This document shows, piece by piece, positions 35,293-46,500 of a DNA stretch of 64,000 bases. The first letter of the stretch is position 1; each line of letters starts with the position of its first letter. Where the stretch lies: NCBI GenBank assembly GCA_028456385.1, contig JALNQF010000003.1, forward strand, positions 310,001-374,000, given 5' to 3'. The translations under genes were made by a program, and so were the position numbers. Origin of the DNA: Ophiosphaerella korrae (lineage: Eukaryota > Ascomycota > Dothideomycetes > Pleosporales > Phaeosphaeriaceae). The notes beneath the pieces were generated by a model. The model was not told the origin of the DNA. It saw only the letters and a list, made by a program, of their open reading frames with translations, and did no database searches.

Positions 35293-35842
35293 CTTGTGAT
35301 ATTGTTGTTTGGTGTACCTGATGAGGGCTGAGAGAGTTGTGAGCCTGGCGGGTTGACGCGGCGACGCGGAGATAAGCTTGGAGCTAGTTACCCGTATCCA
35401 ACTAGCGCATTTCGTCATGGAAACCACAAGATGATTAGGTTTATCTCGCCTTTGCCTGCCTTAAATTTGATCATCTGAAAAGCTAACGTCAACAAGACTC
35501 GGTGGTTACTTTCAACGTCTTGTAGTACGAATACACGTCCAAGAACGAATATCTCGCGTATGATATGAATGATGCATAACACAAATGTTCCCTTCTTCTG
35601 AAATGATATCCATGTCTGGCTGACATATCGAGGGAGGGATGCAGTAGGTCTTCAGAATTGGAACTCATAGTCTTTGAGTTCCAGAATCGGCCAGCCTCAG
35701 GCATGGAGGTTCAAGAAGACATATAATTTTTACCAGTATAATTAGCAATAGTTATACAGGATAGATTCTTTGGATGTCGTATGGCAAAATTATCTTGAAC
35801 TCAAAGTGGCGACAGCTTGAAACGATGCGGCAAAATTATCAT
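35293..35842. other. Intergenic, aminopeptidase promoter
   Basis: 550 bases upstream of the aminopeptidase and downstream of the GNAT gene on the same strand. No supported gene. Confidence 0.6.
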
Positions 35843-36625
35843 CTACTTGGTAAATAATGCAATGCCGCCACCTTGTTTTGAGTTCTCTCCAGCTTGAACA
35901 CTCAAACCACACTTTGCATAAAACCCACGATTTTTTTCCCCACACAAAACACTTGCTACAATATCTTCCCCCTCTTTCTCAGCCTCTCTGACTCCCCACT
36001 CCACCAACAATCTACCTACACCCTGTCCTTGGAAATCCGGATGTACGCCACAAACATGTAAATCGTAACATTCAGTGCGATATCCTGTCCAGTAATGCTC
36101 CGACTTGGCGACAGCGTTATCAAGAAAGGACGTCCGAGAGGGATCTGCTGCACGATTTGGGAAAATGGCTAGCGAAATAGTATGATGGGTTTTCAAAAAT
36201 GGGGGAAGGAGATTACCTTTGGCGAAGGTTAGTGGGATGTGATTTCATCTTCCGAGCAAAATGAGAATCTCACGTGGATCATATCTCCATAACTCCTTCT
36301 TCCCTCCAATCCCCAGTCTTCTCCAATCTGCAGCACCGACCACTCTCTGTTCGTAGTCCGGTCCATCATTCACAATGGCAACGATAAATTGGTGTCGCCA
36401 ATTCCAGAATCTCTCACGAATACCGCGAAGTAGGAACCAGTAAACATCCTCTGGGAATTTATCCCGGTGTGGGTGCATTGTTTCGCCAATAATCTCATCA
36501 TCGAAAAACGCAGAATTCCACACTCGAGCTATGGAGCTGAGATCGGTAATATGGGCTGCACGGAGCTCAATCCGGCCTGGTGGCTTTGAGCTAAGAATTT
36601 CTGTTGCTTCTGTGCTTAGTACCAT
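35843..36625 (-). CDS. GNAT-family N-acetyltransferase
   Basis: Predicted acetyl-CoA dependent N-acetyltransferase of 241 residues with unknown acceptor. Exons 36625-36274 and 36216-35843, phase 1 junction, 57-base intron with a CTAAC-like branch site. The frame opens earlier at a TTG, but the first ATG at 36625 (MVLSTEATEIL) is the sensible start. The acetyl-CoA binding motif A is clear in the second exon: HVCGVHPDFQGQGVGRLLVEWG, with the Q-x-x-G-x-G core at QGQGVG, preceded by a strand. Motif B follows at GFYAKCGLSV. The N-terminal half (IELRAAHITDLSSIARVW) is also typical of fungal GNAT proteins that resemble polyketide-cluster or detoxification enzymes. No neighbour indicates a substrate. 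Confidence 0.87.
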
Positions 36626-37395
36626 TACTCCCGCGATGCTTTTGATGCTCAATTGATGCAATATGACCGATAATAGTGGCGTATACGACAAGGCAGTCTT
36701 CAACTAAACCTGATGGTGCATAACGGCGCCTTTTAGTAACCTGAAATGTATCTCGGTTCAAGTTTGCGGATGCGTGTCGAAAACAAGTGGTGATTGAAGG
36801 ATACATGTTCACCGCAGAATCGCAATGAGGCGTTTCAAAGCCCCACATCCTTTTGAATTCTTGATAATTAATATCCCAGGCAGGTGCGGACAGAACCACT
36901 CAGCCGGCACTTGCCCCGCAAACTCGGTAGCTCCATACTTGAACATATGCGTTCAGGTGCACCTCGACAAGATGCCTAACAATCGCAACTGAGCCGACGA
37001 CACATACATGTTGCACATATCTGTACTGATAGTGTAACTTTTGTGTTTACCATGACTGGAAGTTTGTCCTGCTCCTATAAAGCAATGGCGTAGCTCAAAG
37101 ACACGACTATACCTTTGGTAACTATCATGCTTGCCTTGAATCTGCAGCTACGAGACGTCCACCGTCTGGCTCGCTATATTGAGCAGGGGCGTAGGGGCGG
37201 CTCCTGTGTCTACGGCGTCGTCTCGACTGCCGGCGGGTCTATGAGGCCCGGATGGGCGTCACTCTTAGGTGGAACTGGCGCTGCGTTCTTCCTGCAGTAT
37301 ATCGATTTGGCACTTGTCAGTCCAACGATAGCGTATTATTCAAAGGACACCGTTTCGCTACAAAAGAAGGCATATGGTCGTTATACAGGCACAAG
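36626..37395. other. Intergenic with a GC-rich island
   Basis: Promoter side of the GNAT gene, then a GC-rich patch from about 37180 that runs into the WD40 end of the broken kinase gene. A plus-strand frame (37115-37480) crosses into the WD40 region and is not supported. Possibly remnant sequence. Confidence 0.45.
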
Positions 37396-38966
37396 TCACT
37401 CGGTGTCCCAGAGCCGCACCGTCTTGTCGCCCGACGCCGACGCCAGCCGCTTTCCGTCTGGCGAGAAGGCCACGCGGTAGACATAATTTGAATGGCCCTC
37501 GAGAGTCTGCAACAGCGCCCCCGGCCGGGCGTCCCAGAGCTGCACCGTCTTGTTGACACCCAACGTCAACGCCAGCCGATTGCGGTCCGGTAAGCCCACG
37601 TTGCTGACATAATAAGTTGTATGTCCCTTAAGCGTCAGCGCCAGCGGGGTGTCTGTTAAACTGAGTGATTCCTGATTAGTGTTTCGGTAGTGGGGAATTG
37701 ATGGACCACTAAACATTGACTGAGGTTGAGTTGGTCTTGCAATAGAATACTTCGAGTCGAAGCCCGTCTCTGGCCTCCATTGCGCTGTTGTCTCGGTGAG
37801 TCCATGCTTACGACTGGATAAGTCTGACCATCGAGCTGAAGCTGGCTCGCTCTATGGAAGTTGTGGTGCCGGTGAGTTGCTTTGGTCCAAGTTCAGCCCA
37901 GCAAACCCTTCCTCAATGCGCAGTGACTGTATCCAGCAGTGCTGAATGCATTGGCTTGAAGTCATTCGTTGTTGCAGTAACGGCATCATAATACTACTGA
38001 CAAACTCACAGTCGTCGTCTGTGGTTTTTTGTTGAAGTCGGTTCAACGGGAATTGTTGTCCCATGCAGTATCTCATCAACTCTGCGGGGGTTTGAAAGGT
38101 GCTCTCGCCGGTTAGCATCTGAAAGATGATCTGTCCTACAGCCCACATATCGGCTGCTTTGAAATCGGCAATAGACTTAGGCCTGATCAAATCTAGATAC
38201 CCAAGTAATTCCGGCGCCATATACCCAGGTGTTCCCCTAATTACTGTTGTAGGTCTGTTGATTTTGTCTACCCTCTTACTAATACCAAAATCGGCGTGTA
38301 CTATCTACCATTTCTCTTTTGGAGGCATTGATTTAATAAGAATGTTCTAATATCATTAGTAGACGTTTACAATAGTAAAATTATGCATACTCCAGGCTTG
38401 AGATCTCTATGAGCAAAATCGTTTTGATGCATCTGATCAAGACCTTCAAGCATTTGATATGTTATCTGTCTGACTTGTCCAGCATCCACTGACCGGACTT
38501 TCTTAAGATAGTGGTGAAGGTCTTCATAGTCACAGTATTCCATAGTAATGAAGATTGAAGATTTACTTTCAAACCAACCAAATGATTTCACGAACCGTCG
38601 TTTGTACTATAGTAACCGTTAGACCAGAACCACGTCCTTTTTAATTGTTTAACCCACTCGATCGTTTGAGAACTTGGCAATCGTTTCTAGCTCTCGATTG
38701 TAATCTGTGAGCCCGGATGGATTCAGCGGCTTATTGACTATCTTCACTGCCCGAAGAGAATCCTGTTTTCCGCCCTATGCACCACGTCTTTGTAGCCATA
38801 CTTGTCCAAACCCTCCACCCCCAAGGGATCGCTCCCGCCTCCAGTGTTCTTCTTGGGAGAATTGACTGCCGGCTTTATCGATCTCGAGGCACGAATGGAT
38901 GGTCATAGAATTACGGAATGTCGTGTCGAGTTTCGAGTCTAGCACGAGATCGGATAGTCGAGACAT
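37396..38966 (-). pseudogene. Kinase-WD40 gene interrupted by three in-frame TAG codons
   Basis: Reading exons 38966-38658, 38606-38391 and 38346-37396 in phase gives one 491-codon frame that carries a Ser/Thr protein kinase followed by WD40 repeats. Kinase marks are all present: Gly-loop LGGGGFGQVW, RAVKIV lysine, MEYC hinge, HRDLKPGN, HADFGIS, GTPGYMAPE and MWAVGQI. About two WD40 units follow ([27 protein letters not shown]). Three TAG codons cut it, at 38777-38775, 38307-38305 and 37854-37852 (in coding order), each where Gln would fit, which is what C-to-T change at CpA would produce. It ends with TGA inside a WD40 unit, so the array is also short. Kinase-WD40 proteins belong to the fungal NLR-like repertoire. 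I see no frameshift. Function lost, unless stops are read through. Confidence 0.75.
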
Positions 38967-39972
38967 TGCTGGAGCCTAGACACTGTCAACCAAGTTAGCG
39001 AGCCTTAGCCTGACCAGGGACTAACCGAATCAGAGCTTTCCGGAGGTTATCATGCGGGTTAAATTCTATTGAGCACATTGGTCATAGTATCGAAGCGGAT
39101 TCAAACTGTGGCACCGGGGAGGAAGCCATCTTGCCCACTGAGTCATCTCAGGCGCGCGACGCATGCGGACGCTGTTGAGGCATTGCGAGGCTAGATGAAG
39201 TACGCACCACGGCTAACTTGTCTCAGTAAAGCTTGAAATACAATAAACCTTAGCTAATCTATATCATGTAAGTACGCTAAGTCTCTGTTCCTATAGAGTA
39301 AAGTCAGGTACGGAAAAACTTTATAGAGCATGCCTTTACGGGTCAAATGTCTTTAAATGTTGTAAATATTCTCTTCCTAATACAATATACTGCGTTAAAG
39401 TGCCGAGATAAATTATTATGTATATACTCGTGGTAGGGCAGGGGTATAAAACGAAAGTAGTTCTAGGGAGGAGAAAAAGAATGGTCGACAGCATGATCTA
39501 CGGTGCTGTATTTTTTAAATTACACCGAAAATTTATAGGGAAAATCATACGAAGAATCCCACTATATTGTCTCTAGCTTGATAAAATAACAGGGGAGGGT
39601 GTGTAGTTGCGTAAACAGATGATCTATTCCGGCACGGTGGTTTTCCAGCTCGCTTGGATGGACGTTACTGTGTGTTGTGGGAATTAAGGTATGAATATCC
39701 TTCGCCCAAAATTCTGTCATATGCTGGATTTGACAATGCTAGAATCTGCATATTGAGGTTTGTGAGATATACATATACAGCGTACTTTCAACCACGACGC
39801 ACTTTGAAGTCCGGACTGGATTTTGGAGCTGAGAAACCTATATGGAGCAAAGTGTCTGGTTTCAGCGTTGTTCACGTGTTGCGTGCTTGATGCACACCCG
39901 GTAGCGTTGTCAAATATCATCAAGGAAATGAACTAATTCGACTCTAATCTATCACAACCATTCATGACATCC
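38967..39972. other. 1 kb AT-rich intergenic
   Basis: Between the broken kinase gene and the 3' end of the Crinkler-type gene. AT-rich in 39230-39600, no supported frame (39654-39890 is unconvincing). Confidence 0.55.
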
Positions 39973-42661
39973 TCATTTCCTTTTCTTGCATCTCGTCCCA
40001 GCTAACTTGCCCTCGCTCTGTGCACTTTCTTCTGCATCCTCATTCTCGCTTTCTCGTTTCCTTTTCTCGAATCTCGTCCCGGCTAACTTGCCCTCGTTCT
40101 GTGCACTTTCTTCCGCATCCTCATATCCTACCACCTTCAGGAAATTTGCGTGCAACAGGTCCGACCTTCTCACTTGTTCCTCGCGCCTAACCTCCTCTTT
40201 CAACTTTTCAAGCTCTTCCTCCAGCATGCGTATCCTGTCGCCATGTTCAGCTTGGGCTAGCAGTGATTCCAAATTCATATCGGAGGACGACTCATGTAGA
40301 AAGAAGTTAGCCAAGTGGCTTCGCCGTCTCCCTTCGCCCAAAGACCAAGAATGAAGCAATTGGTTGTCATGTGTGTAGATGTCGGCGCTTAGTTCGTCTG
40401 GCTTAACTACAATATGAAGGATGTGTGATCGGATCTCTTCATCTGATCAACGAGCAAGTTAATAATGTTTCATCAGAAATGAGCTCTTTTGTGAAAAGAA
40501 GGATACGTACTTTCGATACTTATGCTTGGGAGTGTGGATGCTTGACAGAAATTCAGGATGATATAGTCATTCATGATATCCCATCTTTCATACCTGCCGT
40601 CTTCCATGAATCGAGATACATGCTCCGTAAGCTGAGTACCAGTCGCACATTGAAGGACTTCGATTCCCCATTTTCGATCAGAGACATAGAAATCAATCCG
40701 ACCGTCCTTCGTGTGAGAATACTCTGACAGAATGGGAAGCGAACGAAGCTCAAGGCTCAAACAACAATAGAATTCATCTTGGAAAGCGGCTTCGGGAACG
40801 TCCGGATCCTTTTTGGAATTGGGTTTTTGACGGGGCTGGAGGGCTGCTGGACTAAAGCGAGCAATTGCATGGATGCAAATCCGGTGGAGGGACTGATTTC
40901 CGATGAATACGTCTGGCTCTACGCCCGGAAAAAGCCGGCGATAAGCGACTCGTCGGTGTAGCGGAGACGCGAAAGTAAATTTCATGTGTCTGTCCCCGAG
41001 GTTTGAGTCTTCGGTATGTAGATAGCCCATCTTATGACAAAATGCAAAAGCGTCACCGTCAACTAGCTTGTGATGCAAGCCTTCCGGGTACAAAGCGGCT
41101 TCGCGGAGCGCTTTCTGAACATCGAGAAGCCGGAGATGCTGGTATGTAGGATCCTTGGGGAGATAATTTTTTGTATGGACCTCAGACTGCGGCGACCAAA
41201 TCCCTCTACCCCATCGGCTCAACCAACCCACGAAGCAATCTTCATGACTGACGAGTGTTTCGTGGAAGAATTCTACTGTCAAAACTTTTGGTTTCTGAAT
41301 CTTGGACTTATGAAACTCAGCAGAGAAATTACATTGAATAAGGTAGAACTTACACTTTCAATCATTTGTGGTATGTGAGAAAGTAGTAGTCCCATCATTC
41401 CCGGATGGCCATCCGTGGCAGCATAAAGATACTTGGAGGTCCCCGGCCCAAGTTCAAGACCCAGGCGAATAGCGAATTTGCTGACCATGAACTTTACTTC
41501 TTCTTCCGAGAGGAGCATACCTAGGTTGAGGAACTTTGAAGGACGGAGCTCAACACGTTGCAAACTGTGCATTTTTTGTGCCTGTGATTCAATCCCTGGA
41601 TCAAGTTTATGGGAGAGCCCCACAGCACCGTAGACACAAACGAGTATAAACAGAGCACTGCTTTTTGTATTATGGTAGTTCTTCAAGCTTTCCCAAAGCC
41701 TATCCTCTTCATATGAGTCTTGGGCTTCGTCAATGAGAAAGACCGTTCGGGCGTTGGGGTTCTGAGGGCGACATTCCGCATTGGACGTTCGCGAATGCGT
41801 TTGTCGTGCTTCAAGGTAGTCTTCGCATGAAGTATCACCGCGGAAGCGTCTATTGTCCCAAACGAAATAGACTGGCTCTAAATCTGGTACATCGTACAGA
41901 ATGTGGTGGCCGATGAGTTTAAGCAGAGAAGTTTTACCAACCATTGGGGTTGCACGGATGACTAAGACTCCATATTTGCGTGTTCGATCTATAATCGAGT
42001 GAGTGAGGTTCTCTCGCTTGCACAGATAGTCGCAGCCAGCGCTCAAGCGAGAGTTGGGATTTGGCTCATGATTGTCCATGGTATGATTACAGTTTCTACA
42101 ACTGTCAACTAGCCCCTCAAATGATGGATCCCGACACGAGCACTCCCGACACGGCCAAAAGGCGCTTTCAGCAGCCTTAGGAAGATCTGGAACAGGAGTA
42201 CTAGAAGCCTGTTTGCTGGAGGGTTGGGATGGACGACTGTTGCTGGAAGGTTGGGACGGACGACTGTCACTGGAGGGTCGGGATGGACGACTGTCGCTGG
42301 AAGGTTGGGACGGACGACTGTCGCTGGGAGGTTGGGATGGACGACTGTCGCTGGAGGGTTGGGATGGACGACTGTCACTGGAGGGTTGGGATGGACGACT
42401 GTCGCTGGAGGGTTGGGATGGACGACTGTCGCTGGAGGATTGAGATGGACGGTTGTCGCTGGAGGGTTGGGACGAGTTGCTCTCGCAGGAAGGTTGAGAT
42501 ATTCTCTTTCCAAAAGATGTAGGAGCTTCCGAAAGTACAGCAGGCTTATCAGGAGTAGAAGGCTTGTTTGCTAAGGGCTTTGCCATTGCCTGGGGTGGTT
42601 TGTGGGCAAGCTGCAAATCTGCTTGTAGCCGGCGACTTGCCGCTCTGGTGATTGCAGGCAT
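39973..42661 (-). CDS. Crinkler-type P-loop NTPase with restriction-endonuclease-like domain
   Basis: Predicted 853-residue protein. Exons 42661-41354, 41294-40511, 40442-39973, with phases 0 then 1 and introns of 59 and 68 bases. Residues 55-149 are nine-residue Ser/Pro/Arg repeats. A cysteine cluster (CREC, CRNC) spans 171-191. The NTPase has Walker A ATPMVGKTS (Lys243), Walker B VFLIDEAQ (Asp311-Glu312) and a DGHPG motif near 417. A nuclease-like fold follows: Glu610 (QDEFY), Asp637 (GRIDFYV) and Glu648 (WGIEVL), then HVSRFMEDGRY and the strand NDYIILNF. A coiled coil and a 27-residue tandem repeat with basic, NLS-like ends (KRKRE, CKKRK) finish the protein. This is the CR/Crinkler effector architecture known from oomycetes, fungi and protists. 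No signal peptide is visible. Family inferred from motifs, role unproven. Confidence 0.78.
39976..40124. repeat. 81-base tandem duplication in the Crinkler-type gene's 3' end
   Basis: Two copies in tandem, offset 81 bases (starts near 39976 and 40057), encode EDAEESAQ-EGKLAGTR and a basic tail, 27 residues each. They differ at a handful of sites. In frame. Confidence 0.85.
42216..42485. repeat. 27-base tandem repeat, ten copies, coding
   Basis: Ten uninterrupted 27-base units starting at 42216, 42243, 42270 and so on, each encoding SQPSSDSRP-type nonapeptides on the minus strand. Copy-to-copy differences are few. The tract keeps reading frame, and three long plus-strand frames here are antisense echoes of it. 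Confidence 0.93.
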
Positions 42662-43541
42662 TCTTGATGTTGTGATGCGAGGCTGTCGTGGAAATTTCCA
42701 GTGGTCTATAAGGGTATAAAAGGCTGTCCTCTTGTGAGATATAATTACAGCTCATTGTTTGTTACTGATTCCACCTTCATCACAACGAGGCATGTTGGGA
42801 ATGCATGTTTCAACCAATGACCCGACAAAGCGGTTCTTGCGCCTCCAGGCCGCAAACAAAGCCTTTTGTGCCACCGTTCTAGCAGTGGACCAAGTGTTCT
42901 AAGCATACAGCTTGTTACAGTCTTTGCGTGTGCTCCACGGGCGCAGAACATGATAGCGGAGTCATCTGAGGATCCATAGGCCCAATGCTTTTCAGAATGC
43001 AAAGTTGTAGTATTGTTGATGTCCAAGATGTCTCCTTTCTCTGGCTCAGATCACTGAGTTAGGTACTCCACCATAACATGGCCCATCAGCTGATGGGCAT
43101 CTTGGCCCGTGCGGCTAGTGGCCAGGAGCCCCCTTGCGAGGGATGTTCCAACGGTCAACGAGAACGCAGACAAATACTCTAATCAGGATAGACTGTACAG
43201 AGAACGGGGCCGCGTCGAAAATGCTGGAATAGGATAGGTAGTGGTGATGTCTGCCCCGGGAACCTGATGTGCGTCGAGGCATCATGCGTGCCGGCTCGGA
43301 GCTTACGGAGTTACCGAGAGGCAACTGCGAATGACGCTTTGCCTCCCCTCTCACCCCCGGCGTGCCGTCTTTCAATGCGAATGAGTAGCCGAATGCCAGG
43401 CATTTGAGGCCAGTATCTCTCGTCGAAGGATTCCAGGTAAATTCCAATCATGGTCGCCCTTGCGGTTTATTAAGTCTACCATAAGAGCATCAAGTAACTG
43501 CCAGGCTACGCATAGCTGCCAGCCTTACACTCTCCTTCACC
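42662..43541. other. Divergent promoter region, Crinkler-type gene / large protein
   Basis: 880 bases between outward-facing genes. Minus-strand short frames lack relatives. Nothing else recognised. Confidence 0.55.
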
Positions 43542-46500
43542 ATGACCTGGTGGCGCCGTGAGCCTTCGCTCTTCTCTCGCTCGACCATTTGTCGTGCTCA
43601 ACGCGTCGCTTGTGGCTATGAAGCCACTATCCGTAATCGTTGCTTCTCGCGAATACCTCATAAGTGGGCCCGGTCTAGGGAGGATGGCAGGAGAGAGCAC
43701 CCAACGAACATATCACATCTCGAGTGGATTCAGACGCAACACTATGCGAGATGGCGTAAGCGATGGCAAGAAGACCCTTACAAGATGCTATTTGGGGCAA
43801 GCAACGATATGTTAAATGGAAAAGGTCTGAACAATTGGGAATGGGTCTACAAGACCTTCCCTAAGTGGATACTGAAGGAAACAGACGGTGATAGGCAATA
43901 CCATGGAGAAGTAAGGGAAAACCATGCACAAAAAAATCACCCCAGAAAGAGTGAGACTATAAAGCAACACAATGAAACGCGCAAGGCTCGCGAATCCCAA
44001 TTTCCCCAGTCATCATCAAGGACGACTCGATTCGAACGTGGCGAATCCTCGGGTATCAAATCGCCGTCAGATCTGCGGAGACCTAGAGAGAGTAAGCAGA
44101 TCAGCGGGGAAGCAAAAGCGTCAAGTGATATTCTAGCCAACGAAAAGTCAACCTTCTGTGACACGTCTTCCACCGCCCAATCCGTCATTTTTGTTCCCCC
44201 AGCTCCTGTGCCAACTAAGGACGCTCCTGCTATTGTTGAGGAAGTTTCCGATCAAGCCAGTGTATCTCACACTACCCCTAAAAATACCAAGCAAAAGAAC
44301 GACATGCTACAGAACGGTAGCGCAGTACCAGAACCCACCCTACAAGCATCGAGTGATGTCCGGGAGTGTCATAACAAGAACAATGCGAAGTGGCACACGC
44401 AACAAGATGCACCGATCAACGCAAAAGAGCCTGAGCCCCAAGGCAACGCCGCCTCTTCACGCTCGTATTCCAACATCATTAGCCAGCTTCCGAGAAATGA
44501 CATTGATTTCCTCACTGCATCAGATATCCGTGCACGTATGGGCACCAAACGAAGTAAGATACCCACTGATGCACAGAAAAAGGCGAAACGAAAAGACCTT
44601 GAGCTAGCTTTCGCAAACGCCAATCAAACTACGACCATTGACGAGGCTCTTGAAGCAAAGATCATGAATGATCAACATGTGCGCCGTATAAAACACGAGC
44701 TCCAAAGCGAACAGGCCAAACAAAACATCACAAACACCTGGTCTGTCCAGGAGCCAGTGCCGCAGGCTCTTCCAAATGAAGCTCGAATTGAGTCTAGCAT
44801 CGATCGAATGAAGAAGTGGTTAGAGACAACGGGTGCTAATTTTGCGAAGCAGTTTTGGCAAGACCCAACGGAGGAGGCAGACATCACAAACACCAGACTC
44901 TTTTTCGACAAAGCAGCACATTATTTGAAGAAGGGGCAAACCACAACACAGCAAATTTCTGGGGACCTAGGAAAGGATATTCCGGCCTCAAAAGATTTGC
45001 TCAAGCGGCTCAAAAGCGATGAGGAGATGCTCGACCTCTCTGTAAACAGACTTCGACAACGTGCGACATGCAAGGATGCTCAAGAATTGACACCAAAGAA
45101 GAGTCGGGCTACAGATACACTCAAGACTAGACTCAACGAGACAAACGATGAATTAGAGAAAGCATACGAAGCACTCCGGGAGGTGGCAAATACTGAGTCC
45201 GCAACTAATGCGACCGGTTCGTTCAAAAGGAGGCTTGCCACTGCATCAAAGGTGTTGCATAAGAATGCCCAATTGCTCCGCATGCTCATCTGGAGTTTAC
45301 AAGCACGCCTTGAAGATCCACAGATAGACAGGAACATATTGCTGCATTATAAAGTGGTTGCAGATAATCTACTCTCATTGAGAGACACACAGATGACCCT
45401 TGGGCGGCTGGTAGATCGAGCCATGTTGGTCTACGGTGCTGTGCCAAATCCGGTTGATGAATTCGGTGAGAAAGGGAAAACAAGCGTACCGAAGATTGCT
45501 TTAGGAAATACGCAGCCCGAGCACGAAGCCTGCGACGAGCCGTTCGTGCGTGCACGGCTGGCAGCGGACGCGCACCTAATCAACGAGATAAAATCGCACT
45601 GCCAGGCTATCCAAGGACTCTCAGATGACAGGCATTCGAATACATCAAGGGCAAATAAATGTGCAGAACCAAATGAACCCGATCTCCTTGCACAAAGTCG
45701 GTTCAGGCCATTTGGACCAGTTCTTGAAAAACTTTCTACGGAACAGATAACTGATCTGGAAGCCGAGAAGGCGAACGAAGACAAGACAAGAATCTTATGT
45801 GACCAGAGGCTAGTCACCGAAGTCAAAAAGGCGTATGAAGATACATTTGGGATATTCGCAGAAGGCTTTTCCCAAGCAGCGTCAAAGACGAAGGGGACCA
45901 GGGCCAATGACGATAAAGATCTAGGTGATATCATGTCGCTAGATGAAAGCTCTACTGCTATGGCATTGAATTCCGCCACGCAAACAGGAGAAGCTATCCA
46001 GTCAAAGGATGTCGAGATATCAGAAGCTGCCAACTCGAATACAGCTCCACAACCACTCAGCGAAGCTGAAGTGATCTTATCTAAGGACTTAACTTCAAGC
46101 TCCGCACCAGCCCTAGACTCAGCAGTCGAATTACCTCTACCCTTCACCGCCACTTCTCCTGTCACAAATCTTCCAACACATTATACCATCCTCGTCCGTG
46201 ATCCGCATACAGACTCTATTTCAATAACAGCCTCATCGACGGGACCGCCGCGTGACGTTTCGCCTACGATACCTCTCCATCAAGCTCTTTCCATCCTCGA
46301 GAGCCCAGCGCGATTCATTCCATTCATTGCGCAAGGTCTAGAAGTTGTGACTGCTGGGAAAGACATCCTAATCCTTCGCGACGCTCTAGACTTGGCCGGT
46401 TCAACGCGCCCATTTCAAACTATTGCAACACCCTCTACAACCTCGGACGACGACCTTGACATAGGACGCAGATCAGTCAACCCAATCGACGGCACGACCC

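Noticed and set aside
37115..37480. Plus-strand 121-codon frame with LLGGTGAAFFLQYIDLALV
   Set aside because: Overlaps the WD40 units on the opposite strand and resembles no family. At most a remnant.
36900..39970. Search for a transposase to explain the AT-rich zone
   Set aside because: No DDE or reverse-transcriptase motif was found in the frames, so only the MITE-like element at 31476-31720 is reported.
42216..42485. Regularly spaced repeats considered as a CRISPR array
   Set aside because: Units are head-to-tail without spacers and encode protein repeats. The genome is eukaryotic.
42213..42574. Three plus-strand frames of Gly/Trp/Asp repeats
   Set aside because: Antisense translations of the 27-base repeat in the Crinkler-type gene.
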